From the NCBI GenBank assembly GCA_949298795.1, contig CASFXV010000014.1:1-40053 (forward strand): DNA of 40,053 nt. The letters are read 5' to 3'. This document shows positions 31,716-40,023 of this stretch, one piece after another. The notes under the pieces were generated by a model. It saw only the letters and a program-made list of their open reading frames with translations, did not search any database and was not told the origin of the DNA. The position numbers and the translations under genes are program-made. The DNA comes from an uncultured bacterium. GTDB lineage: Bacteria; Elusimicrobiota; Elusimicrobia; Elusimicrobiales; Elusimicrobiaceae. The first letter of the stretch is position 1, and the number at the start of each line of letters is the position of its first letter.

Positions 31716-33356
31716 TTATGCTTTGAAAGTATCTCTAAGTTTAGCGGAAACGGCGTCTTCGTCCGTTATCAGGCCGGTCATTTTTTCTTCAATGCCAACC
31801 AGGTTTACGCCGGCAGAGAGGTCTTGCGCGCTGGCCGCGCCAACGCCCAAGATGAGTTTCATCCCTTCCGTGGCGATTTTAAACGCGCTCAAACGCGCGT
31901 TTACGCGGGCCATGGTGCACAGGGTGGTTAAGTCAAAGCGGCTGCCTTCGGTTACTTTGCCTTCGGCGCATTGGCGGCTGAACACGGCGGCCACTTCCGC
32001 TTCGGAAATCAAATCACCCAACATAAAGGTAATGTATTGGTGGCGGGTTAATTTCTGCGCGCGGCAGTCTTCCAGTACGCGGGCCAACGCGCGGAAACCC
32101 AACGCTACGCTGTCTGCGCCTACATTGGGGTTCTTGGCGTGAATGGCTTCAAATTCTTCCGCCTGTTTAATATAGTATTGGCCGCGGCTCTTTAAATGTT
32201 CCTGCCAGCGCCCGCGGAAGATGGTCATTTCCAACACTTCGCTGGTGCCTTCGTAAATGCAGGTAATTTTCACGTCGCGTTTAATTTTTTCTACGGCAAA
32301 TTCTTTGGTGTAACCGAATCCGCCCATTGCCTGTATGGCGTCTTCGGCCGCTTTGTTGCCCGATTCCGTAGCGTACAGCTTGGCGATGGCGCCCTCGGTA
32401 GCCAACCCGTGGTTGTTTACTTCCAGCTGTTTGGCGGTCCAGTCAATATAAGCGCGGGCCGCTTCAAAGCGTACATAGTGCGGGGTGATGAGCTTAAGCA
32501 TAAAGCCTTGTTTTTCAGCAAGCGGGCCGCCGGCCTGTATGCGCTGTTGGGCATACACCAGGGCGGTTTCCACGGCTTCTTCACCGGCGCCCAAGCCAAA
32601 GGCGGCTACCATCAAACGGGTATAACCAAACACGGCCTGGGCCTGCAGGAAGCCTTTGCCTTCTTCTAAACCAATTAAGTTTTCAGCCGGCACGTACACT
32701 TCGTCAAACGCCAAACCCGCCGTATTGGAAAGGCGGATACCGTGTTTGTCCTCATGCGCGTCCTGCGTAAAACCGGGGGTGCCTTTTTCTACAATAAACC
32801 AGCTGGGGCCGCCGGGGGCCAAAGCCAGCACGGTGTAAATATCAGCCACGCCGCCATTGGAAATCCACATCTTGCTGCCGGTAATTTTATAACCTACTAT
32901 TTTGCCGTCTTTTTCCACACGTTCGGCCCGAGTGCGCAGGGATACCAGGTCGGACCCGGCGTCCGCTTCCGTGGCGCCGTAGGCTACCAACTTATTTTCA
33001 TCGGCAATTTTCTTAAACCATTTGGCTTTTTGTTCCGGGGTGCCGCCTACGTTAATCGGGTCGCTCCCCAGGAAAGTGGCGAATACGCCCGTGGCGATGC
33101 CTAAATCAATACGGGCCAGCTGTTCGCAAACGCGGTAAATTTCAGTGGTCTGGCCGCCCAAACCGTTGTATTCTTCCGGAATGAGCAAAAGATGTACGCC
33201 CAAGGTGTCTCGGTCGTACATTTCTTTCAAAATTTCTAAGGGAATTTCGTTTTTGGCGTCATGCTCGCGGATAAATTCATGCGAGATGCGGTTCTTAGCA
33301 TATTGCTTCAAACTATCCAACATCAGGTTTCTGGTTGTCAGGTCGTTTTTTGCCAT
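31716..33356 (-). CDS. Acyl-CoA dehydrogenase with a C-terminal extension
   Basis: Residues 1-380 are an acyl-CoA dehydrogenase: ATEADAGSDLVSLRT and MWISNGG in the flavin-binding middle, QAMGGFGYTKEF, and CIYEGTSE with the catalytic base Glu369. A further 165 helical residues follow, so it is 546 long against about 380 for butyryl-CoA dehydrogenase. The ATG at 33356 with GGAG upstream replaces the longer non-homologous start at 33431. With the Etf subunits just downstream it should reduce an enoyl-CoA with NADH, possibly coupled to ferredoxin reduction. The acyl chain is unknown. Confidence 0.92.
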   Translation of the reverse strand: MAKNDLTTRNLMLDSLKQYAKNRISHEFIREHDAKNEIPLEILKEMYDRDTLGVHLLLIPEEYNGLGGQTTEIYRVCEQLARIDLGIATGVFATFLGSDPINVGGTPEQKAKWFKKIADENKLVAYGATEADAGSDLVSLRTRAERVEKDGKIVGYKITGSKMWISNGGVADIYTVLALAPGGPSWFIVEKGTPGFTQDAHEDKHGIRLSNTAGLAFDEVYVPAENLIGLEEGKGFLQAQAVFGYTRLMVAAFGLGAGEEAVETALVYAQQRIQAGGPLAEKQGFMLKLITPHYVRFEAARAYIDWTAKQLEVNNHGLATEGAIAKLYATESGNKAAEDAIQAMGGFGYTKEFAVEKIKRDVKITCIYEGTSEVLEMTIFRGRWQEHLKSRGQYYIKQAEEFEAIHAKNPNVGADSVALGFRALARVLEDCRAQKLTRHQYITFMLGDLISEAEVAAVFSRQCAEGKVTEGSRFDLTTLCTMARVNARLSAFKIATEGMKLILGVGAASAQDLSAGVNLVGIEEKMTGLITDEDAVSAKLRDTFKA

Positions 33357-33429
33357 GTTTATTTGGTCTCCAAAATACAATATAAATATATGATACCAAT
33401 TTTTGAGCCCCCGCGCACCCGCTAAACGC

Positions 33430-33456
33430 AAGCCCCCAGGCTTGGCCTGGGGGCTT
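33430..33456 (-). terminator. Hairpin after the prepilin gene at 33476
   Basis: A 12-bp perfect stem (33430-33441 with 33445-33456) with a TTG loop, 20 bases past the stop. The T-run is short on both strands. Confidence 0.7.
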
Positions 33457-33475
33457 AAAGTGTTAAAACTTTTAT

Positions 33476-33946
33476 CTAAAACAAATAAGGTTCCGCCGTC
33501 TTTCCCGTAAAAACCTTACACCATTTTTTGCCTTCCTCATTATCCGGGAAACACCCTAGCTTGTGATCCGTACGCCCATAATAAAGAGCATATGGTTTTC
33601 CTTGCCGTCGGCATACGGCTATTTTGGAAGCATTTTCCGCCGTAGCTCCGGCGTTAACCGCTCGGCATTCAAAATTTTTTAACCGTTTGGAAGGAGTACC
33701 ACTGGCCGTGGTATCTGTACCAGAAATATCAAGATCAAGAGAGGACAAATCTGTGGCATACTGGCCATTTGCTAAAAAATAGGCTTGCTGGGCCTTCCAA
33801 ATAGCATTAGATAAGGTAATAGCTTCCGCTACGCGGGATTTTTCCACCGCGCGCTCATACTGCGGCAACGCCACAGCCGCCAAAATGCCTATTATTAAAA
33901 CTACTACTAACAGTTCTATTAACGTAAATCCGCTTTTTTTATCCAT
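33476..33946 (-). CDS. Type IV prepilin-like protein
   Basis: MDKKSG|FTLIELLVV with Glu at mature position 5, followed by a hydrophobic helix and the PilE-like segment with YFLANGQY and LSSLDLDI. The 156-residue protein ends with the C-x6-G-x3-C unit (CFPDNEEGKKWC). GAGGA precedes the ATG. Monocistronic, with a promoter of the TTTTTTGATATAAT type and a hairpin after it. Role in pilus or pseudopilus is inferred. Confidence 0.9.
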   Translation of the reverse strand: MDKKSGFTLIELLVVVLIIGILAAVALPQYERAVEKSRVAEAITLSNAIWKAQQAYFLANGQYATDLSSLDLDISGTDTTASGTPSKRLKNFECRAVNAGATAENASKIAVCRRQGKPYALYYGRTDHKLGCFPDNEEGKKWCKVFTGKTAEPYLF

Positions 33947-33979
33947 ACTTTTTTCTTCCTCGTATACAAATCTAATACT

Positions 33980-33993
33980 ATTATATCAAAAAA
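33980..33993 (-). promoter_or_regulatory. Promoter of the prepilin gene at 33476
   Basis: Perfect TATAAT (33985-33980) preceded by TTTTTTGA on the minus strand, the same core as before the prepilin at 20255. No clear -35. Confidence 0.5.
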
Positions 33994-34069
33994 CAAATAC
34001 CTCCCTTAACGCGCTTTTTTGTAAGCGCCTGTTCTTGAAAAGACTATGCCTTAAAGGCTACAAAGTATG

Positions 34070-34075
34070 TATAAT
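34070..34075 (+). promoter_or_regulatory. -10 box 6 nt before the HIT ATG
   Basis: Perfect TATAAT, then 6 nt (acaact), then ATG. Fifth leaderless-type site. It lies inside the longer frame started at 34067, which argues for the ATG at 34082. Confidence 0.6.
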
Positions 34076-34081
34076 ACAACT

Positions 34082-34417
34082 ATGACTTGTATATTTTGCG
34101 GCATTGCCGACGGCTCCATCAAAAGCCAACTCATTTATGAAGACGAAGACGTGGTGGCCTTTAAAGACTTAAATCCCCAGGCCCCCACCCACCTGCTTAT
34201 TATCCCCCGGCAGCATATCGCCCGGCTGGATGAAGCGGACGAACAACACGCCCTGCTATTGGGCAAACTATTATTAACAGCCAAAAAACTGGCCAAACAG
34301 TTTAATTTAAAGGATTTCCGCCTGGTAACCAATAACGGCAAAGGCGCCGGGCAAAGCGTGGACCATTTGCACTTTCACTTAATGGCGGGGCGGCGCTTTA
34401 ACTGGCCTGCCGGCTGA
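34082..34417 (+). CDS. HIT-family nucleotide hydrolase
   Basis: The 111-residue protein has CIFCGIADGSI with a Cys-x-x-Cys pair (Cys3, Cys6), NPQAPTHLLIIPRQHI, and the histidine triad HLHFHL (His95, 97, 99). HIT proteins of this class hydrolyse adenosine phosphoramidates and similar dinucleotides. It has a leaderless-type start. It lies just before rpsU and may share read-through with the rpsU-dnaG-rpoD genes. Confidence 0.94.
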   Translation: MTCIFCGIADGSIKSQLIYEDEDVVAFKDLNPQAPTHLLIIPRQHIARLDEADEQHALLLGKLLLTAKKLAKQFNLKDFRLVTNNGKGAGQSVDHLHFHLMAGRRFNWPAG

Positions 34418-34443
34418 GGGGTGGAAAAAATCCTTAAATTTTA

Positions 34444-34449
34444 TATAAT
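34444..34449 (+). promoter_or_regulatory. -10 box upstream of rpsU
   Basis: TATAAT about 65 nt before the rpsU start. A GGAGG/CCTC hairpin follows in the leader (around 34455-34470). -35 is weak. Confidence 0.45.
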
Positions 34450-34514
34450 ATAAGGGAGGAAAAAATCCTCGCCCATTTTTAGCTATGTAACCGTAGAAGG
34501 TGGTGAAAAAGTTA

Positions 34515-34709
34515 ATGGTTTTTGTTAAAGTGAGAGACGCTGAACACTTGGAAGAAGCCCTCAAACGCTTTAAAAGAGAATGTGAGAAAAACGGCATTTT
34601 AAAAGAAATTAAAAGACGTGAAACTTACATTCCCCCGAGCGTAAAAAGAAAGCTTAAATCCCAAGAAGCGCAGCGCAGAGCCAGACGCACCAAACGCAGA
34701 CGCTTTTAA
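34515..34709 (+). CDS. rpsU: 30S ribosomal protein S21
   Basis: The 64-residue protein begins MVFVKVRD, has LEEALKRFKRECEKNGI, and ends in a basic RRARRTKRRRF tail, all typical of S21. It binds the 3' domain of 16S rRNA near the anti-Shine-Dalgarno. The ATG at 34515 (AAGGTGG 11 nt upstream) aligns with the family start; GTG codons at 34500 and 34503 would add 4-5 residues. It is the first gene of the rpsU-dnaG-rpoD macromolecular synthesis unit. Confidence 0.94.
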   Translation: MVFVKVRDAEHLEEALKRFKRECEKNGILKEIKRRETYIPPSVKRKLKSQEAQRRARRTKRRRF

Positions 34710-34724
34710 TGATTGACACACAAC

Positions 34725-34763
34725 AGGCAATAGCTCGATACATTATGTAAAGAGCTATTGCCT
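34725..34763 (+). terminator. Hairpin between rpsU and dnaG
   Basis: A 12-bp perfect stem (34725-34736 with 34752-34763) with a 15-nt loop and a weak T-run. E. coli also has a terminator here, which sets S21 above DnaG and sigma. A TTGACA at 34713-34718 lies just upstream, but no good -10 follows. Confidence 0.65.
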
Positions 34764-34800
34764 TATTTGGCTTTACCGATCACAAAAGCGCAGGCGTTTG

Positions 34801-36549
34801 ATGAATAATAATATAGTAGAAACAATTAAAGAGCGGCTGGATATTGCGGAATTTATCCGCCAGTATGTTCCGGGGCTCAAACGCTCCGGCAAAACATGGA
34901 AGGCTTGCTGTCCGTTTCATAAAGAAAAAACCCCTTCTTTTACATGCAGCAGTGAGAAGGGCCTTTATTATTGTTTCGGCTGTCAGGAAGGGGGCGATAT
35001 TTTTGCCTTCCTGATGAAAATAGAAAATTTAACTTTTAACGAAGCGCTTCGCAAACTGGCGGATTTGGCCGGGGTGGAATACCAGCCCGCCGGGCAGCTT
35101 TCCGGCGAGGAACAACGCCGCATAGACGCCCGCAAAACATTGGATTTTGCCAAACAATTTTACCACCGCAATTTAATGGGGCACGGCGGGGAAAAGGTGC
35201 GCGAATACATCAAATCCCGCAACTTAACCAAAGAAACCGCTGAAAAATTTGAACTGGGCTACGCCAAAAACGAACCGTCCGCCCTGTGCCAATACGCCCG
35301 CGCCAACGGCTATACGGACGCCGCTTTAAAAACCGCCGGGTTGTGCGTGCAAACGGCTTACGGCGCGCGGGATTATTACCGCGGCCGGCTGATGTTCCCT
35401 ATTATTAACCAACGCGGGGAAACGGTAGGCTTTGGCGGACGGATTTTAGGGAACGGGGAACCCAAATATTTAAACTCCCCGGATACTATTTTATTTTCCA
35501 AAAGCCGCATTTTATACGGGCTTAACTTCGCGGGGCCGGCCATACGCCAACAAGGGCGGGCCGTACTTTTGGAAGGCTATATGGACGTCATCGCCTGCCA
35601 CCAGGCGGGCGTGCAAAACACGGTGGCCCCGCTGGGAACCAGCTTAACGGCTGATCACGCCAAACTGCTGAAACGATACAGTGAAAACGTAATCGTTTTG
35701 TTTGACCCGGACGCCGCCGGCATACGCGCGGCTTTGCGCGGGGCTTTGATACTGATTGAAAACGGGCTTTTTGTAAAAGTGGCCGCCTTGCCCGAAGGGC
35801 TGGACCCGGACGAATACATTGCCAAATACGGCAAAGAAGCGTTTGAAAAAGTGCTGGACGGCGCGCAAGATTTAATTGAATTTCATACCCGGCTGCAGCT
35901 GGACTTGTATGGGCAGCCGTTAAAAGCGCAGGACAAAACGGCTGTCGTTTCGGAATTGGTGGAAACAATAGCCAAACAGCCGGACGAAATCGTCCGGCGG
36001 GAATGGATTAAATACGTAGCGGAACAAACTGGGGTGGATGAAACCTTGGTTATAGAGCGGATGCACCAAAAAACGGCTCCGCCCAAATATGGGGTAAAAC
36101 CCGCCGCCAAAGCAAGGCCTACGCCGACACCCGCCAACAACCCGGCGGAGGCGGATTTAATTGCCTGGCTGCTGCGTTATCCGCTATATGCCAAGTCCTG
36201 CGAATATTTAACTAAGAACGATTTTGAAGACGCCCGCATGTGGGAGCTTTTTGCCGCCCTGCAAAAAGCCTACCGGGAGAACCCGGCGTCCGGCTCTGTG
36301 ACAGAGCAAACGATTCAAAACGCCCCCGGGCTGAAAAATGAGATAATTAAATTATCCCTGACGGAAATTCCGCGGGATTTTTCACCCGAGCGCGACATTG
36401 CGGAGTGCGCCGCAAAAATAGCAAAAGCCGGCCTGCAGAAACAACTGGCCGCCCTCCAGCATAAAATGAAAACGCTGGGCGCGGGCAATGTGCCGCCGGA
36501 TATGGTGCAGTTGTATATGCAGTTGCAAAAAAAGTTAAAAACTAATTAG
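34801..36549 (+). CDS. dnaG: DNA primase
   Basis: The protein has an N-terminal CHC2 zinc ribbon (ACCPFHKEKTPSF ... YCFGCQEGG), a primase core, and a Toprim domain with LLEGYMDVI and LFDPDAAG, then a helicase-binding C-terminus. It makes RNA primers for replication with DnaB, also encoded here. The 582-residue version starts at ATG 34801; a TTG one codon earlier is also possible. A weak GCAGG lies upstream. It ends 15 bases before rpoD. Confidence 0.96.
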   Translation: MNNNIVETIKERLDIAEFIRQYVPGLKRSGKTWKACCPFHKEKTPSFTCSSEKGLYYCFGCQEGGDIFAFLMKIENLTFNEALRKLADLAGVEYQPAGQLSGEEQRRIDARKTLDFAKQFYHRNLMGHGGEKVREYIKSRNLTKETAEKFELGYAKNEPSALCQYARANGYTDAALKTAGLCVQTAYGARDYYRGRLMFPIINQRGETVGFGGRILGNGEPKYLNSPDTILFSKSRILYGLNFAGPAIRQQGRAVLLEGYMDVIACHQAGVQNTVAPLGTSLTADHAKLLKRYSENVIVLFDPDAAGIRAALRGALILIENGLFVKVAALPEGLDPDEYIAKYGKEAFEKVLDGAQDLIEFHTRLQLDLYGQPLKAQDKTAVVSELVETIAKQPDEIVRREWIKYVAEQTGVDETLVIERMHQKTAPPKYGVKPAAKARPTPTPANNPAEADLIAWLLRYPLYAKSCEYLTKNDFEDARMWELFAALQKAYRENPASGSVTEQTIQNAPGLKNEIIKLSLTEIPRDFSPERDIAECAAKIAKAGLQKQLAALQHKMKTLGAGNVPPDMVQLYMQLQKKLKTN

Positions 36550-36564
36550 AGGGAAAGCGAAACT

Positions 36565-38277
36565 ATGGCAAACGCAAACAAAGCCTTAAAAGACTTGATT
36601 GAAGAGGGGAAAGAGAGCGGGGTTCTTTCTTTGGAAGATTTGAACCGCTCCATGGCCGAGGCTGACCTGAGCGCCGAAGACAGCGACGACATCCGTGACG
36701 CGCTGAGCGAAGAAGGCGTGCAAATTTTAGACCAAAAGAAATTTAAAGAAGTTTCCATGGCGGATAAAGAAGCCTACAGCGAGGAGTGGTCCTCCAGCCC
36801 GGATATTTCCAATTCCATCCGCATGTACCTGTCTGAAATGGGGAAAGTGCCCCTCCTGTCACGCGATGAAGAAATTACGCTGGCCCGCAATATCCGCGAA
36901 CGTGAAAAAGAACTGCGCAAACTGGTGCTGGAGTCCCCCATCACCATGCGTGAAATTTGCAACTGGGAAGAATTGGTAGACCAAGAGGAAATGACTACCA
37001 AAGAACTTATGCCCCGCGGCAAACGCACCACGCGCGAATTAAACAACATGCGCAAAAAATTAAAAGACGCGGCCACGTTCATCGGCAAACGGGAACAAGA
37101 AATCACCAAATTAATGAAAGAACTGCGCGACGGTAATTTAACCGAAAAGAAACGCAATAAAAACATTGAACTTTTGGAAGCCAAACAAAAAGAAGTGGTA
37201 ACCACCATTACCAAATTAAATTTAAACCAAAATAAAATCAAACGCTTGACCAACAAAATCAAAAACCTGGCGGACCGATTGACCGAAACCCGCAACGATA
37301 TGCAGCGTTTTGATGAATACTTTGGCCCGTACGCGGAAGTTAAAAAGCTGGTAAATAAATTTACTTCCGGGAAAATAACGGAAAAAGAATTTAAAAAATC
37401 CACTAAATTTACGCTGGAAGAATTGCAGCGCGCGCTGGATAACATAGAAAGCGTTCGCCGCCGCCATACCCAAATGGTGGATTTGCTGCCCATGACGGAA
37501 AAAGAATTTTTGGCATTTAATGACCGCATCATCTTTTTTGAAGACATGATTTTGCAGGACAAATTAAAACTGATTAAAGCCAACCTGCGCTTGGTGGTAT
37601 CCATTGCCAAAAAACACGTTAACTCCAATTTGGAACTTTCTGACTTAATTCAAGAAGGCGGCTTAGGTTTAATGAAAGCCGTGGAAAAGTTTGAATACAA
37701 ACGCGGGTTTAAATTTTCCACCTACGCCACTTGGTGGATACGCCAAAGCATTAACCGCGCCATTGCGGACCAGGCAAACACCATCCGCATTCCGGTACAC
37801 ATGAAAGAGCTGGTTTCCAAACTAACCAAAGTAACCAATAAATTCCGCCAGGAACACGGGCGCGAACCCACCTTGGAAGATTATTCCAAAACGCTCCGCC
37901 TGTCTGTGGAAAAGGTAAAAAGCGTGTTAAAAATCATGCAGGACCCCATTTCCCTATCCACCCCTATCGGGGAGGACGAAGACTCCAACCTGGAAGATTT
38001 TATTGAAGATAAGACGGGGCCCAACCCCACCACATCGGCGGTAGATTTTCTGCGCAAACAAGAAGTGGCGGAAGTACTGGCCACTTTGTCTGAACGTGAG
38101 GCCAAAATCATCAGCCTGCGTTTTGGGATAGACTCCGGTTACCCCCGCACGCTGGAAGAAGTGGGCAAAATGTTTAACGTAACGCGCGAGCGCGTGCGCC
38201 AAATAGAAGCCAAGGCCATACGCAAGCTGCGCCACCCCAGCCGCACCAAAATGCTTAAAGATTATCAAGACGCGTAA
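36565..38277 (+). CDS. rpoD: Primary sigma factor RpoD
   Basis: The 570-residue protein has region 1.2 (about 85-125), a large coiled-coil-rich non-conserved region (about 130-330), region 2 with [19 protein letters not shown] and [17 protein letters not shown], region 3, and region 4 with [19 protein letters not shown] as the -35-binding helix-turn-helix. Region 2 reads GGLGLM where many sigma70 proteins have GNIGLM. GAGGG lies before the ATG. It ends the rpsU-dnaG-rpoD unit. It should read the promoters noted here, many with good -10 but poor -35 boxes. Confidence 0.96.
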   Translation: MANANKALKDLIEEGKESGVLSLEDLNRSMAEADLSAEDSDDIRDALSEEGVQILDQKKFKEVSMADKEAYSEEWSSSPDISNSIRMYLSEMGKVPLLSRDEEITLARNIREREKELRKLVLESPITMREICNWEELVDQEEMTTKELMPRGKRTTRELNNMRKKLKDAATFIGKREQEITKLMKELRDGNLTEKKRNKNIELLEAKQKEVVTTITKLNLNQNKIKRLTNKIKNLADRLTETRNDMQRFDEYFGPYAEVKKLVNKFTSGKITEKEFKKSTKFTLEELQRALDNIESVRRRHTQMVDLLPMTEKEFLAFNDRIIFFEDMILQDKLKLIKANLRLVVSIAKKHVNSNLELSDLIQEGGLGLMKAVEKFEYKRGFKFSTYATWWIRQSINRAIADQANTIRIPVHMKELVSKLTKVTNKFRQEHGREPTLEDYSKTLRLSVEKVKSVLKIMQDPISLSTPIGEDEDSNLEDFIEDKTGPNPTTSAVDFLRKQEVAEVLATLSEREAKIISLRFGIDSGYPRTLEEVGKMFNVTRERVRQIEAKAIRKLRHPSRTKMLKDYQDA

Positions 38278-38283
38278 CGCAAC

Positions 38284-38312
38284 AAAATCCCCGCCCGTAC
38301 GGCGGGGATTTT
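38284..38312 (+). terminator. Terminator of rpoD
   Basis: A 12-bp stem (38284-38295 with 38301-38312) with a 5-nt loop and T-run, 7 bases past the stop. Confidence 0.9.
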
Positions 38313-38418
38313 TACGCAAAGCTTACAAATGCCTTTTTTAACCGCAACCAACCCTTCCGGCCATAGCATATATTACGCCATATAAACCAAACTGTTACAT
38401 ATCAAACCCCAAGCGTAG

Positions 38419-38450
38419 GCCCGGGGTTTATTGCGCGGAGTATTTATAAA
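38419..38450. repeat. Intergenic two-hairpin module, copy B
   Basis: A 14-base block (38419-38432) and a 12-base block (38439-38450), 6 bases apart, match the module at 20179-20211 exactly. A hairpin (AAACCCC with GGGGTTT) overlaps the first block and the metalloprotease terminator follows. Confidence 0.55.
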
Positions 38451-38453
38451 AAA

Positions 38454-38474
38454 CCCGGGGGAAAATCCCCCGGG
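38454..38474 (-). terminator. Terminator of the metalloprotease gene
   Basis: An 8-bp GC-only stem (38454-38461 with 38467-38474) with a 5-nt loop; on the minus strand it is followed by GGGTTTTTTAT. It lies 13 bases past the stop. Confidence 0.8.
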
Positions 38475-38486
38475 AAACATTACGGG

Positions 38487-39860
38487 TTATTTTAAATAAA
38501 AATCATATACCCGCTGAAAATATTTTTCCTCCGCTTTCTGTTTCTGCTGTTCTGCCTTATGCTGCAAATTAGTACCAAACGCGGCAGTCAATGCTACGGC
38601 CGTGGACGGACTGGCCGATTTCTTTCTCTCAGACACTTTCCCTCGGCCGGAAACCCAAAACACTTTTTCATCCTCTCCGTTGGAAAATGACAGGCGCCCT
38701 TCTTTATTAAATTTTTCAAAAGTAATCGCAGAAAGTTTCCCATCCGGCCCATAATATCTAATAAGGGTCTGCTGAATATTTTTTCTCTTTAATACTTTCA
38801 TGTATTCCAACAATATATTATCTCCTTTTATGATAATACAGGAAGTGCGCTCATACGTATAAGAACAAAAACGTTTTTCCCCGCGGGCGTTACTTTCATA
38901 AATAACGCGTCCGTCCTTATCCTTTTCACCCCGTACTGCTTGGAAAGGAATATCCAATTTATAAGGCTGTTTGCTGTTTTCAAAAGAAAACTTTTTCTTA
39001 TGCACCAACTCCCCTTTTGGATTAAAAATATTTAATGAAGCCGCCTTTCCTCCGTTGCTTAAAAGATTCACCACATACTTGGCGTTTACCACCGGCCGGC
39101 CGTTTACATAAGAGTAACTGCGGCTTTTGCAAAAGCTGCGCCAGCCTTGTTTACCGCCGCGGTGATTAAAAAATACGCTTACATCCAATAAATTAATAAA
39201 TCCGTCTACGTCATCGCACCCAAATTTAGTCAAAGGGCTGCCTTCCCGCATGATACTTTGCTTGATATCCGGGGTATGATATATTTCGTGCGAGTTATTA
39301 CGCCCGTATTTGTACTGATCCGCCATACCCAAGGTATGCCCTAACTCATGCGAAATAATGTTTTGTTTTCCCCCCACCAACCAGCTTTTGACCCCTTCAA
39401 AAGGATAAAAAAACATCAACATCGGGTCCTGAAGCATTAATACACAAGATATAGCCGGCCCTTTACAATTAGCACGCACCTCCCTAAGAGATTGCACATA
39501 TACCACCAAATCCGCCCCGCTGCAATCAACCCCCGCCTCTTTTACTTGAACGCCTTGTTTTAAATAAGGCAGCAAATCGGCAAATTCCTCCTGCCGGCCG
39601 GCATCTTCAATGGCTTTCAGCGTGTGTGAAAACCACTCATTATAGCCTTGCTTGATCATCTCTAAATAAGGAGCGTTGTTGCCCGGCTCTAAGCTGTTAT
39701 CCACCTGCACGCAGATTCTTTCTCCGCTTATTATTTTACGCAGCAAACGCGCGGGAGAACTGTCCCCTGGGTTTTCTACATTAGTCAACAAACCAAAAGG
39801 GGCCTTTGCGTAAGCCGCGCTGCATACTAATAATAAAAAAAGCCAAACTAACTTTTTCAT
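38487..39860 (-). CDS. Secreted metzincin-like zinc metalloprotease
   Basis: A signal peptide (to about residue 18, AYA) leads to a protease domain with SHELGHTLGMAD (zinc ligands His171, His175 and Asp181, catalytic Glu172) and a downstream SIMREG whose Met204 may be the Met-turn. HExxHxxGxxD is a metzincin variant. Eight or so Cys are spread through the protein. The C-terminal part has repeated short units with a Gly-Lys/Arg core (for example PDGKLSAITF, KEGRLSFSN), like the YwqK/MORN-like repeats. The 457-residue protein should act outside the inner membrane; substrate unknown. GGGAGAAGG precedes the ATG. Confidence 0.75.
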   Translation of the reverse strand: MKKLVWLFLLLVCSAAYAKAPFGLLTNVENPGDSSPARLLRKIISGERICVQVDNSLEPGNNAPYLEMIKQGYNEWFSHTLKAIEDAGRQEEFADLLPYLKQGVQVKEAGVDCSGADLVVYVQSLREVRANCKGPAISCVLMLQDPMLMFFYPFEGVKSWLVGGKQNIISHELGHTLGMADQYKYGRNNSHEIYHTPDIKQSIMREGSPLTKFGCDDVDGFINLLDVSVFFNHRGGKQGWRSFCKSRSYSYVNGRPVVNAKYVVNLLSNGGKAASLNIFNPKGELVHKKKFSFENSKQPYKLDIPFQAVRGEKDKDGRVIYESNARGEKRFCSYTYERTSCIIIKGDNILLEYMKVLKRKNIQQTLIRYYGPDGKLSAITFEKFNKEGRLSFSNGEDEKVFWVSGRGKVSERKKSASPSTAVALTAAFGTNLQHKAEQQKQKAEEKYFQRVYDFYLK

Positions 39861-39965
39861 AGACCTTCTCCCTAGTCTTACTATAATGGTTAATAGGAAA
39901 AAATCAAATAATTTAATGGCCCCGCCGGTAAAAGCCTGTTTTTATGCATGGATAAAAATAAATAT

Positions 39966-39989
39966 CCCCCGGCGTAGCCGGGGGTTTTT
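39966..39989. terminator. Hairpin terminator near the right edge
   Basis: An 8-bp GC-only stem (39966-39973 with 39977-39984) with a GTA loop and T-run on the plus strand; T-rich sequence also follows on the minus strand. It most likely ends a minus-strand gene that enters from the right. Confidence 0.6.
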
Positions 39990-40023
39990 CACAATACGGG
40001 CATAGCCCTCACTCTACTAGCTA

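Noticed and set aside
34713..34742. TTGACA after rpsU as a promoter for dnaG
   Set aside because: No acceptable -10 lies 16-18 bp downstream; the best match is CGATAC or GATACA inside the hairpin.
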